Shown piece by piece: positions 16,403 through 25,012 of a stretch of DNA of 64,000 nucleotides. The DNA is from an uncultured Prevotella sp. Its GTDB lineage: Bacteria; Bacteroidota; Bacteroidia; Bacteroidales; Bacteroidaceae. The stretch lies in NCBI GenBank assembly GCA_902495455.1, contig CABUXJ010000010.1:19862-83861 (forward strand), read 5' to 3'. The notes under the pieces are model-generated. The model did no database searches and was not told the DNA's origin. It worked only from the letters and a program-made list of their open reading frames with translations. The position numbers and the translations under genes are program-made. Numbering within the stretch: position 1 is the first letter of the stretch; each line of letters opens with the position of its first letter.

Positions 16403-18298
16403 TCACTTTCCGCCTTCGCGGGACCGCTGTACGATGGTCATGATGCGCAGGAAGTTGCCTCCCCATATCTTCCGGATGTCGCGTTCGCTGTACCGGCGGG
16501 CTAAAAGCTGTCGCGTGAAGTTGATAATTTCCGACGAGTCGGCCATGCCGCGGATGCCTCCGTCGCCGTCGAAGTCGGTACCGATGCCCACGTGGTCGAT
16601 GCCCATCACGGCGATGGCGTGTTCCAGATGGGCGATGACGTCGGTGATGTCGGCCTCTCCCGCCGTGCGCAGGAATCCGTGATAGAGCGTCGTCTGGGCC
16701 ACTCCGCCGCTCTTGGCGAGCGCGCGCATCTGGTCGTCGGTGAGGTTGCGTGGATGGTCGCACAGGGCGCGGGCGCTGCTGTGGCTGCACACTATCGGTG
16801 TGGCGCTCATCTCGATGGCGTCATAGAAGCTCTTTTCCGAAGCGTGGCTGAGGTCGACCATGATGCCCTGACGGTTCATCTCGCGTATGACCTGCTCGCC
16901 GAAACGGCTCACTCCGTTGTGTGTGTTGCATCCGCGGGCACTGTCGCAGATGTCGTTGTCGCCGTTGTGGCATAGTGTGATGTAGACCACGCCGCGCTGT
17001 GCGAAATGCTTTATAGTCGCCGCCGAGCCCTCGAGAGCCAGTCCGTTTTCGATGCCGAGCATGATGGAGCGGCGTCCGCGCCGTTTGTCCTCGTAGAGAT
17101 CGGCAGGCGTGCGGGCTATGCTGAGGTAGTCCTTGTTGTTGCGGACGATGTCTTCTATCTTGTCGAATATGAGGTCGGCATATTCCGTCGGGCCGCTGAC
17201 ATCAAAATAGACCTTCTCCGAAAACTTCTCGCCAATCTTCGGTTGCGGCAGATAGGCCACCATGATGGTCGCGTCCTGCCGTCCTTCGGTCATCTTGTGG
17301 AGGTCGACGAGCAGCTGCGGGTCGCGGTGGTCAAATCTCACCCCTTTCGGGAAGAACATCGGCGTGTCGCAGTGGGTGTCGAGCGTGAGCACACGTTCGT
17401 GCACGTCGCAGGCCTCGCGAAAAGCCGCCGCCTGTCTGACAAGCCACCGGAAGAGCGGCTGTCCGTTGTCGCCGAGACATTCCGGATGCCACTGCACGCC
17501 CATGATGGACTTATATTCGCTGCTCTCGATGGCCTCAATCACACCGTCCGGCGCCACAGCCGTGACGCGGAAACGCCGGCCCGGGTCGCTCACCGCCTGA
17601 TGGTGAAACGAGTTGACGGCGATGCGTCCGCTATTATATAATGTATATAGTGTGCTGTCGCCGTCGATGATGACCGTGTGTGTCGGTTCGCTGCGGTCGG
17701 CTGTTTGGGAGTGTTTGATACTCGAGGAGAGAGGAGTGTGGAGGGTGGATGGAGAAATGTCTGCGTTGCTTGTGGTTTTGTTGCTTCCCAAGCCTATGCC
17801 CAAGCCTTTTTTATTAAGGCTATTCTCACTCCTCACTCCACACTCCTCCCTCCTCCCTCCACACTCTATATCCTGTGCCACCCTGCCGTCCAGCGCCATA
17901 GCCAGTGTCTGTATGCCGCGGCAGATGCCGAGCATCGGTATCTGGCGGTTGTATGCCAGTCGCGTGATGAGCAGTTCCGGCAGGTCGCGCTTGCTGCAGA
18001 TGCCGCCGAGGCGTGGTGACGGTTCTTCGCCGCAGTAGAGCGGGTTGTAGTCGGCCCCGCCGCTGAGCAGCAGTCCGTCGATGTGTTCCAGTGTGTTGAT
18101 GATGACGTCCTTGTCGGCCACCGGCGGTATGATGACGGGCACGCCACCGGCCGCCACCACCGACTCGTAGTAGCCTTCGGCGATGCGGCTTGTAGCCTCG
18201 TCATAGTTGGCCGTGATGCCGATGACGGGCTTGCGCTTCGCTTCCGGATATGTCGCGTAGATGTCATTCAGGCGCGACTGCCAGTCAAAACGATTCAT
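16403..18298 (-). CDS. Fusion of class I amidotransferase-like gamma-glutamyl hydrolase (C26) and membrane dipeptidase (M19)
   Basis: This 631-residue protein has two enzyme domains. Residues 1-300 are a PuuD/C26-like gamma-glutamyl hydrolase, with GLLLSGGADYNPLYCGEEPS, the nucleophile Cys126 in PMLGICRGIQTLAMALDG and catalytic His in MGVQWHPECLG. Residues ~305-631 are a renal-dipeptidase-type M19 enzyme with metal ligands in LTLDTHCDTP, GIENGLALEG, CSHSSARALCDHPRN and GIGTDFDGDGG. Together they could cut gamma-glutamyl peptides and then the released dipeptide. Residues ~145-194 are encoded by a dispersed inverted repeat inserted between VAQDI and HSQTADRSEPTHTV. No signal peptide is visible. 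The Lrp gene lies 41 nt upstream, and the M28 peptidase is downstream on the same strand. Confidence 0.9.
   Translation of the reverse strand: MNRFDWQSRLNDIYATYPEAKRKPVIGITANYDEATSRIAEGYYESVVAAGGVPVIIPPVADKDVIINTLEHIDGLLLSGGADYNPLYCGEEPSPRLGGICSKRDLPELLITRLAYNRQIPMLGICRGIQTLAMALDGRVAQDIECGGRREECGVRSENSLNKKGLGIGLGSNKTTSNADISPSTLHTPLSSSIKHSQTADRSEPTHTVIIDGDSTLYTLYNSGRIAVNSFHHQAVSDPGRRFRVTAVAPDGVIEAIESSEYKSIMGVQWHPECLGDNGQPLFRWLVRQAAAFREACDVHERVLTLDTHCDTPMFFPKGVRFDHRDPQLLVDLHKMTEGRQDATIMVAYLPQPKIGEKFSEKVYFDVSGPTEYADLIFDKIEDIVRNNKDYLSIARTPADLYEDKRRGRRSIMLGIENGLALEGSAATIKHFAQRGVVYITLCHNGDNDICDSARGCNTHNGVSRFGEQVIREMNRQGIMVDLSHASEKSFYDAIEMSATPIVCSHSSARALCDHPRNLTDDQMRALAKSGGVAQTTLYHGFLRTAGEADITDVIAHLEHAIAVMGIDHVGIGTDFDGDGGIRGMADSSEIINFTRQLLARRYSERDIRKIWGGNFLRIMTIVQRSREGGK
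17718..17868. repeat. In-frame dispersed repeat inside the amidotransferase domain
   Basis: On the plus strand, CTCGAGGAGAGAGGAGTGTG begins an imperfect inverted repeat that closes with CTCCACACTCCTCCCTCCTC. The words match the intergenic element at 15068-15204. The ~150 nt carry no stop in the gene frame and encode a low-complexity Ser/Gly/Asn/Thr-rich stretch in the host protein. Confidence 0.85.
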
Positions 18299-18339
18299 GA
18301 TTGTGCATTAATGGTTTGGCCTGTCGTGACGGTCTGTTG

Positions 18340-18807
18340 TCAGTCGACCTTGACCGGTATTTCGCGCTTGATGCTCTGTTCGAGCGAGATGAGAGTCTCC
18401 GTCGCCACGACGCCGGGGATGTCCTGGAGCTGTCCGTTGAGCAAGTGCATGAGTTGCTCGTTGTCGCGTGCGAAGAGTTTGACGAGCATGGTGTAGGGAC
18501 CGGTGGTGAAGTGGCACTCGACGATTTCGGGTATGTGCACGAGTCGTTCGACGACCTCTTTGTACATGCTGCCGCGCTCGAGCGTGATGCCGACGTATGT
18601 GCATGTGGTATATCCGAGACTTCTCGGATTGACGTCAAATCCGCTACCCATGATGACGTTGCCGTCGATGAGGTGCTGCACGCGCTGGTGGATGGCTGCG
18701 CGTGACACGTTGCACTCAGCCGCAACATCCTTGAACGGGATGCGTGCGTTCTTGGACAGGATGCTCAAGATCTTCTTGTCCAGATTGTCTATCTTTTCTG
18801 TTGCCAT
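18340..18807 (-). CDS. Lrp/AsnC-family transcriptional regulator
   Basis: This 155-residue feast/famine regulator has an N-terminal winged HTH (LDKKILSILSKNARIPFKDVAAECNVSRAAIHQRVQHL, residues ~9-46) and a C-terminal RAM ligand-binding domain. The RAM domain includes TCTYVGITLERGSMYKEVVERL, IPEIVECHFTTGPYTMLVKLF and IPGVVATETLISL. The family senses amino acids. Its place next to peptide and glutamate genes suggests amino-acid control, but targets cannot be read from the sequence. TACTTTTG at 18835-18842 (minus) is the likely -7 box. It probably leads an operon with the 16403-18298 gene. Confidence 0.93.
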   Translation of the reverse strand: MATEKIDNLDKKILSILSKNARIPFKDVAAECNVSRAAIHQRVQHLIDGNVIMGSGFDVNPRSLGYTTCTYVGITLERGSMYKEVVERLVHIPEIVECHFTTGPYTMLVKLFARDNEQLMHLLNGQLQDIPGVVATETLISLEQSIKREIPVKVD

Positions 18808-18949
18808 GATGTGTGATTGTATTCAAATAGTTAGCAAAAGTACATATTTTTATTGAAGCTTACAACATATTGTCACCGAAAAAATGTGAAAACAGTGCAA
18901 AATGGTTACAAAAAGCAAAAACAGTCCTACTACAAACCACATACAAACC

Positions 18950-19182
18950 CACCCCAACCCTCCCGAAGGGAGGGAGCTTGAATACCTTAAAGTATATCAG
19001 ACGAGAGGGTTGCAGAACTCATTTGTAAGCCTTTAAGTGGGGTATTCTCAGTCCCCTCCTTCCGAAGGAGGGGTTAGGGGTGGTTAGTCATATTCTGTTA
19101 TCTAAAGTGATGATTTATAGAATGTTATTGTTTAACCACCCCTAACCCCTCCTTCGGAAGGAGGGGACTGAGATTACCCCAC
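18950..19182. repeat. CCACCCC half element followed by a 49-bp inverted repeat
   Basis: One arm of the CCACCCCAACCCTCCCGAAG family starts near 18950. A long hairpin follows, with arms about 19037-19087 and 19134-19182 (GTGGGGTATTCTCAGTCCCC against its complement, ending TTACCCCAC). The loop is ~45 nt. It lies in the 1.3-kb gene-free space between lrp and gltB. Confidence 0.85.
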
Positions 19183-19345
19183 ATAAAGACTTCCGGATGA
19201 GTTCACTTTTTGATACCGAATTTTGATACACCCACTACGAGTATTAACGACTACAAAAGTAAGAAAAAAAATCCGTATTAGTGACGGCGGGAGGGATAAA
19301 ATTTATCAGTCCAGCTGACACCCACCTAAGACCACCTAAAACCTA

Positions 19346-19462
19346 AAACCCACCCCAACCCTCCCAAAGGGAGGGAGCTTGATATGCCTTGTTGTCTTCC
19401 TTCACCTCCCCCGAGAGTATCTAAGCTCCCTCCCTTCGGGAGGGTTGGGGTGGGTTTTAGGT
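19346..19462. repeat. CCACCCC hairpin element
   Basis: ACCCACCCCAACCCTCCCAA is followed by GGGAGGGAGCTTGATATGCC, a 37-nt spacer, and the complementary arm AGCTCCCTCCCTTCGGGAGG with GTTGGGGTGGGTTTTAGG. It is a member of the family at 27566, 34167 and 43660. Confidence 0.88.
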
Positions 19463-19639
19463 GGGTCTTTGATGGGTCTTAGGGCTTGGCATCTAAAGTG
19501 TTAAAAACTCAGAACTATCTTTACAAACGCCTCAAAAAACGCGCATGATTTGGAAAAATCCCGCCCTCGGGCCAAAATTTACGATTTTCCGGCGGTTTTT
19601 ATAACATGCTGACAATCAGTAAAATACGCAAGATTGAAA

Positions 19640-19790
19640 GATTATTACATATCGGGCGCCTTGCCGTAAGAGCCCCGTTGGTCTGCAACGGGGCCCTCGT
19701 TGCATTGCGACGGCGTGCCCGTTGCATGACAACAACCATGCCGTTGCGATGCAATAAGGCCCTTACGGCTCGGCCGCCAAAATTTTTCGG
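19640..19790 (-). repeat. Degenerate GCAACG-rich repeat core
   Basis: CTGCAACGGGGCCCTCGTTGC, then ACGGCGTGCCCGTTGC, CCGTTGCGATGCAATAAGGC and CCTTACGGCTCGGCC. These are the central words of the ~520-bp composite module in the reverse orientation, without its outer ends. The most similar sequence is at 63597-63725. Confidence 0.7.
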
Positions 19791-20101
19791 TCGGGAAACG
19801 ACGTGGTGATGTTAAAATCACGGCGTTTTTGTCTCAATTTTGAAGGAAAGCGAAATGTTAAAAATTTGATATTATCCTGACGTTTCCGCATCACTTCCGT
19901 CACGCAGCGATGGTGTCACGGTGATAACGGAGTGTCTTTTGAAATCTTATTTTCGGGCCTGAATTGTGATTTGTAAGCATATCGTGTGGGTTTAATTACA
20001 ATACCGAATTAAAACAGTCTGATATTTGCGGGATTGTAATCAAACGTTCGAAGTGTTGTTTTATCCGTATCGCGGTGTTGTCATAATGCAACATTTATTA
20101 G

Positions 20102-20109
20102 TACTTTTG
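20102..20109 (+). promoter_or_regulatory. Probable -7 box of gltB
   Basis: TACTTTTG lies 40 nt before ATG 20150. A clear TTTG -33 box at the ideal distance is not seen, and the nearest TTG is 21 nt upstream. Confidence 0.5.
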
Positions 20110-20149
20110 CAAACAAAACGTAAGTCATTCGACGGTTAAGACAAACTTA

Positions 20150-23100
20150 ATGCAACTAAATATGGTAAATGGATTGTACAATGCCGACTATGAGCACGAT
20201 GCGTGCGGCGTCGGCATGGTGGTCAACATTCACGGTAACAAGAGCCACGAACTGGTCGACAACGCCCTGAAGGTGTTGGAGAACATGCGCCATCGTGGCG
20301 CGGAGGGCGCCGACAACAAGACCGGCGATGGAGCGGGCATCATGCTCCAGATACCCCATGAGTTTATCCTCCTGCAGGGCATCCCCGTCCCCGAGAAGGG
20401 CAAGTACGGCACGGGCCTCGTCTTTCTGCCCAAGGACGAGGCGGAACAGCAGAAGATTCTCTCGGTCATGATTGAGGAGATTGAGCGCGAGGGGCTCTCG
20501 CTGATGCACCTGCGCACGGTCCCGACCAACCCCGAATGTCTCGGACAGTCGGCGCTCGACAGCGAGCCTGCCATACGTCAGGTGTTCGTCACGGGCGTGA
20601 CCGACGACCGGGTGCCTGTCTTCGAGCGTACATTATATATAATACGCAAGCGCATCGAGCGCCGTGTCCGTCACAAAGATTTCTACATCTGCTCGCTTTC
20701 GAGCCGCAACATCGTCTATAAGGGCATGCTCTCAAGCATGCAGGTGAGGCAGTATTTCCCCGACCTGACCAACAGCTACTTCACCAGCGGCCTCGCCCTC
20801 GTCCACTCCCGCTTCTCAACCAACACATTCCCCACATGGAGTCTCGCCCAGCCGTTCCGCCTTCTGGCCCACAACGGCGAGATCAACACCATCCGCGGCA
20901 ACCGCGGCTGGATGAAGGCGCGTGAGAGCGTGCTCAGTTCCGAGGCGCTCGGCGACATCCGCGACATATCCCCCATCGTACAGCCCGACATGAGCGACTC
21001 GGCCAGTCTGGACAATGTGCTGGAGTTTTTCGTCATGAGCGGACTCTCGCTGCCCCACGCCATGAGCGTGCTCGTTCCCGAGAGTTTCAACGACAAGAAT
21101 CCCATATCCGAGGACCTGAAGGCTTTCTTCGAGTACCATTCCATCCTGATGGAACCGTGGGACGGTCCGGCGGCACTGCTCTTCAGCGACGGCCGTTATG
21201 CCGGCGGCATGCTCGACCGTAACGGTCTGCGCCCGGCGCGCTACACCATCACCACAAAGGACATGATGGTCGTGGCGTCGGAGGTCGGCGTGATGGACTT
21301 CGACCCGGGCGAGATAGCCGAGAAGGGGCGTCTGCAGCCGGGCAAGCTGCTGCTCATCGACACGCAGGAGGGCCGCATCTACTACGACGGCGAAATCAAG
21401 GAGCGGCTCGCCGCCGAACATCCTTACCGCCGGTGGCTCTCCACCAACCGCATACAGTTGGAGAAACTCCGCAGCGGACGCAAGGTGCGCAATGACGTGG
21501 ACAATCTTCTTGAGCACGAACTCATGTTCGGCTACGGTGCCGAGGACATCGACAGCACCATCGTTCCGATGTGCGTTGGCGGTCAGGAACCGACGGCGGC
21601 GATGGGCAACGACACGCCTTTGGCCGTATTGTCGGACCGTCCGCAGCTGCTGTTCAACTATTTCCGCCAGCAGTTCGCGCAGGTGACCAACCCCGCCATC
21701 GACTCCATCCGCGAAAATCTCGTCATGTCGCTGACCGAATATATCGGCCGCGTGGGCTCGGGCATCCTCAATCCGGACGAGTCAAACTGCAAGATGGTGC
21801 GCCTGCCCCACCCCATTCTGAACAACACTCAGCTCGACATACTCTGCAACATTCGCTACAAGGGCTTCAACACCGTCAAGCTCCCCATACTCTTCGAGTG
21901 CTCGAAGGGCGAAGACGGTCTGCGCGACGCGCTCGACGCGCTGTGCAAGGAGGCTGAGCGGAGCGTCGACGCGGGCTACAACTACATCATCCTGACCGAC
22001 CGCGACATCGACCGTGACCACGCCGCCATACCATCGCTGCTGGCCGTGAGCGCCGTCCACCACTATCTCATCTCCGTCGGCAAGCGCGTCCAGACGGCAC
22101 TGATCGTCGAGAGCGGCGAGATACGCGAGACGATGCACGCCGCCCTGCTGCTCGGTTACGGTGCGTCGGCGCTGTGTCCGTATATGGCCTTCGCCATACT
22201 CGACGACCTCGTCCGGCGCGGCAAGATACAGGAAAACTATGAGACGGCCGAGGCCAACTACATAAAGGCGCTCAAGAAAGCCCTGCTGAAGATCATGGCG
22301 AAGATGGGCATATCGACCATCCGCAGCTATCGCGGTGCGAAGATATTCGAGAGCATCGGTCTCTCCGAAAGCCTCCTGAAGACCTATTTCGGCACGGAGA
22401 TGTCGACCATCGGCGGCATCGGACTGGAGACGATAGCGAGGGATGCCATCAGAAGAGTGGGCGGGGGGACCCCGGAGGGGGGCTTCCTTCCCAACCACGG
22501 CCAGTTCCACTGGCGCCGCGACGGCATACGCCACGCCTGGAATCCCGAGACGATTGCGACGCTCCAGCTCGCCACGCGCACGGGAAGCTACGAGAAGTAT
22601 AAGGAGTTCACGCGGCTTGTCGACGGAAAGGACAAACCCATCTTCATCCGCGACTTCTTCAGCTTCCGCCGCAACCCCATCAACATCGACAAGGTTGAGC
22701 CGGTCGAGGCCATCATGAAACACTTCGTCGTGGGCGCCATGAGCTTCGGAGCGCTCAGCAAGGAGGCCCACGAGGCCATCGCGCTGGCCATGAACAAGAT
22801 CGGCGGGCGCTCCAACACGGGCGAGGGCGGTGAGGACAGCGAGCGTTTCGCCGCGACGCGCGACGGCATATCGCTGTCGTCGAAGACAAAACAGGTGGCT
22901 TCGGGACGCTTCGGCGTGACGACGGAATATCTCGTCAACGCCGAAGAGATTCAGATAAAGGTCGCCCAAGGGGCCAAGCCGGGCGAGGGCGGACAGCTGC
23001 CGGGATTTAAGGTCAACGAGGTCATCGCCCGCACGCGCCACTCCATTCCCGGCATATCGCTCATCTCGCCGCCGCCCCACCACGACATCTACTCAATCGA

Positions 23101-24736
23101 AGACCTCGCCCAACTCATCTTCGACCTGAAGAACGTCAACCCCAAGGCTGCCATCAGCGTCAAGCTCGTGGCCGAGAGTGGCGTGGGAACGATTGCCGCA
23201 GGCGTGGCCAAGGCCAAGGCCGACCTCATCGTCATCTCCGGTGCGGAGGGCGGAACGGGTGCCAGTCCGGCGTCGAGCATGCGCTTTGCGGGCATCTCGC
23301 CGGAGATCGGACTGAGCGAGACGCAGCAGACGCTCGTCATGAACGGACTGCGCGGACAAGTCCGTCTGCAGGTCGACGGCCAGCTGAAGACCGGCCGCGA
23401 CGTCGTATTGATGGCGTTGCTCGGTGCCGAGGAGTTCAGTTTCGGTACGCTGGCGCTCATCGTGCTCGGTTGTGTGATGATGCGTAAGTGCAATCTCAAC
23501 ACCTGCCCGATGGGCGTGGCGACGCAGAACCCCGAACTGCGCAAGCATTTCATGGGCCGCTATGAATATCTCGTCAACTATTTCACTTTCCTCGCCCGGG
23601 AAGTGCGCGAGTATCTGGCCGAGATGGGATACACCCGGCTGGAGGACATCGTGGGCCGGACAGAGCTAGTGGCTACGGCCCCCCTCAATCCCCCCAAGGG
23701 GGGAAGACCTGCGGCTTCCAACAGTACTTCTTCTTCGGTATCGGGAGAATCAGACACTGCGGGTTCATACCCAGTTTCAAGCACTTCATCCCCCCTTGGG
23801 GGGATTGAGGGGGGCCGTGGCCTCGACTTCACCCGTCTTCTACACCGTGTCGACAACGGCAACGCCATCCACCACGTGGCCGACATACCCGCCGACCTCG
23901 ACGACGTGCTCGACAGCCGTATCATCCATTCGGCACAGCGCGCCATTGAGATGCAGGAGGAGGTGAATCTCGACTACGCCATCAAGAACACCGACCGCGC
24001 CGCGGGCGTCATGCTCAGCGGACTCATCGCGCGCCACTACGGTGGCGACGGACTGCCCGACAGCACCGTCAATGTCAAGTTCAAGGGTTCAGCCGGCCAG
24101 AGCTTCGGAGCGTTCCTCGTCAAGGGTGTCAGCTTCAAGCTCGAAGGCGAGGCCAACGACTACTTCGGCAAGGGACTCAGCGGCGGCCGCATCGCGATAC
24201 TCCCGCCGGTGCGCAGCAACTTCTCCGCCGAGGACAACATCATCGCCGGCAACACCGGTCTCTACGGCGCGACGAGCGGCGAGCTCTATGTCAACGGCAA
24301 GGTGGGCGAGCGCTTCGGCGTGCGCAACTCAGGCGCGATAGCCGTCATCGAGGGCGCGGGCGACCACTGCTGCGAGTATATGACGGGCGGCCGCGTGGTC
24401 GTGCTCGGCGAGACGGGCCGCAACTTCGCCGCCGGAATGAGCGGCGGTGTGGCCTACGTGTGGGACAAGAACCACAACTTCGACTACTTCTGCAACATGG
24501 ATATGGTCGAGATCAACCTCGTCGAGGACAGCAGCTACCGCAAGGAGCTTCATGAGCTCATCCGCCAGCACTATCTCTACACGGGTTCGAAGCTGGCCCG
24601 CACGATGCTCGACGATTGGAACCGCTACGTCGGCGACTTCATCCAGGTCGTGCCGATAGAGTACAAGCGTGTGCTGCAGGAGGAGCAGATGAACAAGCTG
24701 AAGCAGAAGATAGCGGACATGCAGAGAGATTATTGA
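20150..24736 (+). CDS. gltB: Glutamate synthase large subunit, with an in-frame palindromic insert
   Basis: This is the large subunit of glutamate synthase, which makes two glutamates from glutamine and 2-oxoglutarate. The 1528 residues hold an N-terminal class II glutaminase whose catalytic Cys is Cys19 (HDACGVGMVV). The central linker domain follows, then the FMN synthase domain (NTGEGGEDSERFA, SGAEGGTGASPASSMRFAG), the 3Fe-4S motif CNLNTCPMGVATQNPELRKHF, and the C-terminal GXGXG beta-helix domain (GKGLSGGRIAI, MTGGRVVVLGETGRNFAAGM). Residues ~1176-1223, between the FMN and GXGXG domains, are encoded by a repeat with perfect 28-bp arms. Without it the length would be ~1480. gltD follows after a repeat-filled 276-bp gap. 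Confidence 0.97.
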   Translation: MQLNMVNGLYNADYEHDACGVGMVVNIHGNKSHELVDNALKVLENMRHRGAEGADNKTGDGAGIMLQIPHEFILLQGIPVPEKGKYGTGLVFLPKDEAEQQKILSVMIEEIEREGLSLMHLRTVPTNPECLGQSALDSEPAIRQVFVTGVTDDRVPVFERTLYIIRKRIERRVRHKDFYICSLSSRNIVYKGMLSSMQVRQYFPDLTNSYFTSGLALVHSRFSTNTFPTWSLAQPFRLLAHNGEINTIRGNRGWMKARESVLSSEALGDIRDISPIVQPDMSDSASLDNVLEFFVMSGLSLPHAMSVLVPESFNDKNPISEDLKAFFEYHSILMEPWDGPAALLFSDGRYAGGMLDRNGLRPARYTITTKDMMVVASEVGVMDFDPGEIAEKGRLQPGKLLLIDTQEGRIYYDGEIKERLAAEHPYRRWLSTNRIQLEKLRSGRKVRNDVDNLLEHELMFGYGAEDIDSTIVPMCVGGQEPTAAMGNDTPLAVLSDRPQLLFNYFRQQFAQVTNPAIDSIRENLVMSLTEYIGRVGSGILNPDESNCKMVRLPHPILNNTQLDILCNIRYKGFNTVKLPILFECSKGEDGLRDALDALCKEAERSVDAGYNYIILTDRDIDRDHAAIPSLLAVSAVHHYLISVGKRVQTALIVESGEIRETMHAALLLGYGASALCPYMAFAILDDLVRRGKIQENYETAEANYIKALKKALLKIMAKMGISTIRSYRGAKIFESIGLSESLLKTYFGTEMSTIGGIGLETIARDAIRRVGGGTPEGGFLPNHGQFHWRRDGIRHAWNPETIATLQLATRTGSYEKYKEFTRLVDGKDKPIFIRDFFSFRRNPINIDKVEPVEAIMKHFVVGAMSFGALSKEAHEAIALAMNKIGGRSNTGEGGEDSERFAATRDGISLSSKTKQVASGRFGVTTEYLVNAEEIQIKVAQGAKPGEGGQLPGFKVNEVIARTRHSIPGISLISPPPHHDIYSIEDLAQLIFDLKNVNPKAAISVKLVAESGVGTIAAGVAKAKADLIVISGAEGGTGASPASSMRFAGISPEIGLSETQQTLVMNGLRGQVRLQVDGQLKTGRDVVLMALLGAEEFSFGTLALIVLGCVMMRKCNLNTCPMGVATQNPELRKHFMGRYEYLVNYFTFLAREVREYLAEMGYTRLEDIVGRTELVATAPLNPPKGGRPAASNSTSSSVSGESDTAGSYPVSSTSSPLGGIEGGRGLDFTRLLHRVDNGNAIHHVADIPADLDDVLDSRIIHSAQRAIEMQEEVNLDYAIKNTDRAAGVMLSGLIARHYGGDGLPDSTVNVKFKGSAGQSFGAFLVKGVSFKLEGEANDYFGKGLSGGRIAILPPVRSNFSAEDNIIAGNTGLYGATSGELYVNGKVGERFGVRNSGAIAVIEGAGDHCCEYMTGGRVVVLGETGRNFAAGMSGGVAYVWDKNHNFDYFCNMDMVEINLVEDSSYRKELHELIRQHYLYTGSKLARTMLDDWNRYVGDFIQVVPIEYKRVLQEEQMNKLKQKIADMQRDY
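23676..23817. repeat. In-frame palindromic element inside gltB (perfect 28-bp arms)
   Basis: The arms 23676-23703 and 23790-23817 are exact reverse complements (CGGCCCCCCTCAATCCCCCC begins the left arm). The left arm is followed by GAAGACCTGCGGCTTCCAAC, which is nearly identical to the GAGACCTGCGGCTTCAAAC seen after the first hairpin of the ~520-bp composite repeat. The inserted residues are Ser/Gly/Pro-rich, and no stop codon is created. Confidence 0.95.
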
Positions 24737-25010
24737 ATGGTGAATGTTGAATGATGAATGTTGAGTTGTCGGGCTTCGTCCGATGATGAATTATTGAATT
24801 ATGAATTATGGCTGCGGGAACACAATATCAAACACACAACTGGAGCACCGACGTAAATTCGTCATTCAATAATTCAACATCGGGCGAAGGCCGACAACTC
24901 AACATTCATCATTCAACATTCACCATTCAATAATTCACCATTCAATAATTCACCATCGGCCTTTGGCCGACCAACTCATCATTCACCACTCACCATTCCT
25001 AATTCAAAAG
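24737..25010. repeat. Inverted repeat of CATTCAACATTCACC type, copy 2
   Basis: TGAATGTTGAATGATGAATG and GTCGGGCTTCGTCCGATGATG are followed, after a 60-nt spacer, by the complementary AATTCAACATCGGGCGAAGG and several ATTCACCATTCA-like units. A second GGCCTTTGGCC palindrome lies at 24957. It is closely related to 13858-14088 and fills the gltB-gltD gap. Confidence 0.85.
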
Positions 25011-25012
25011 AT

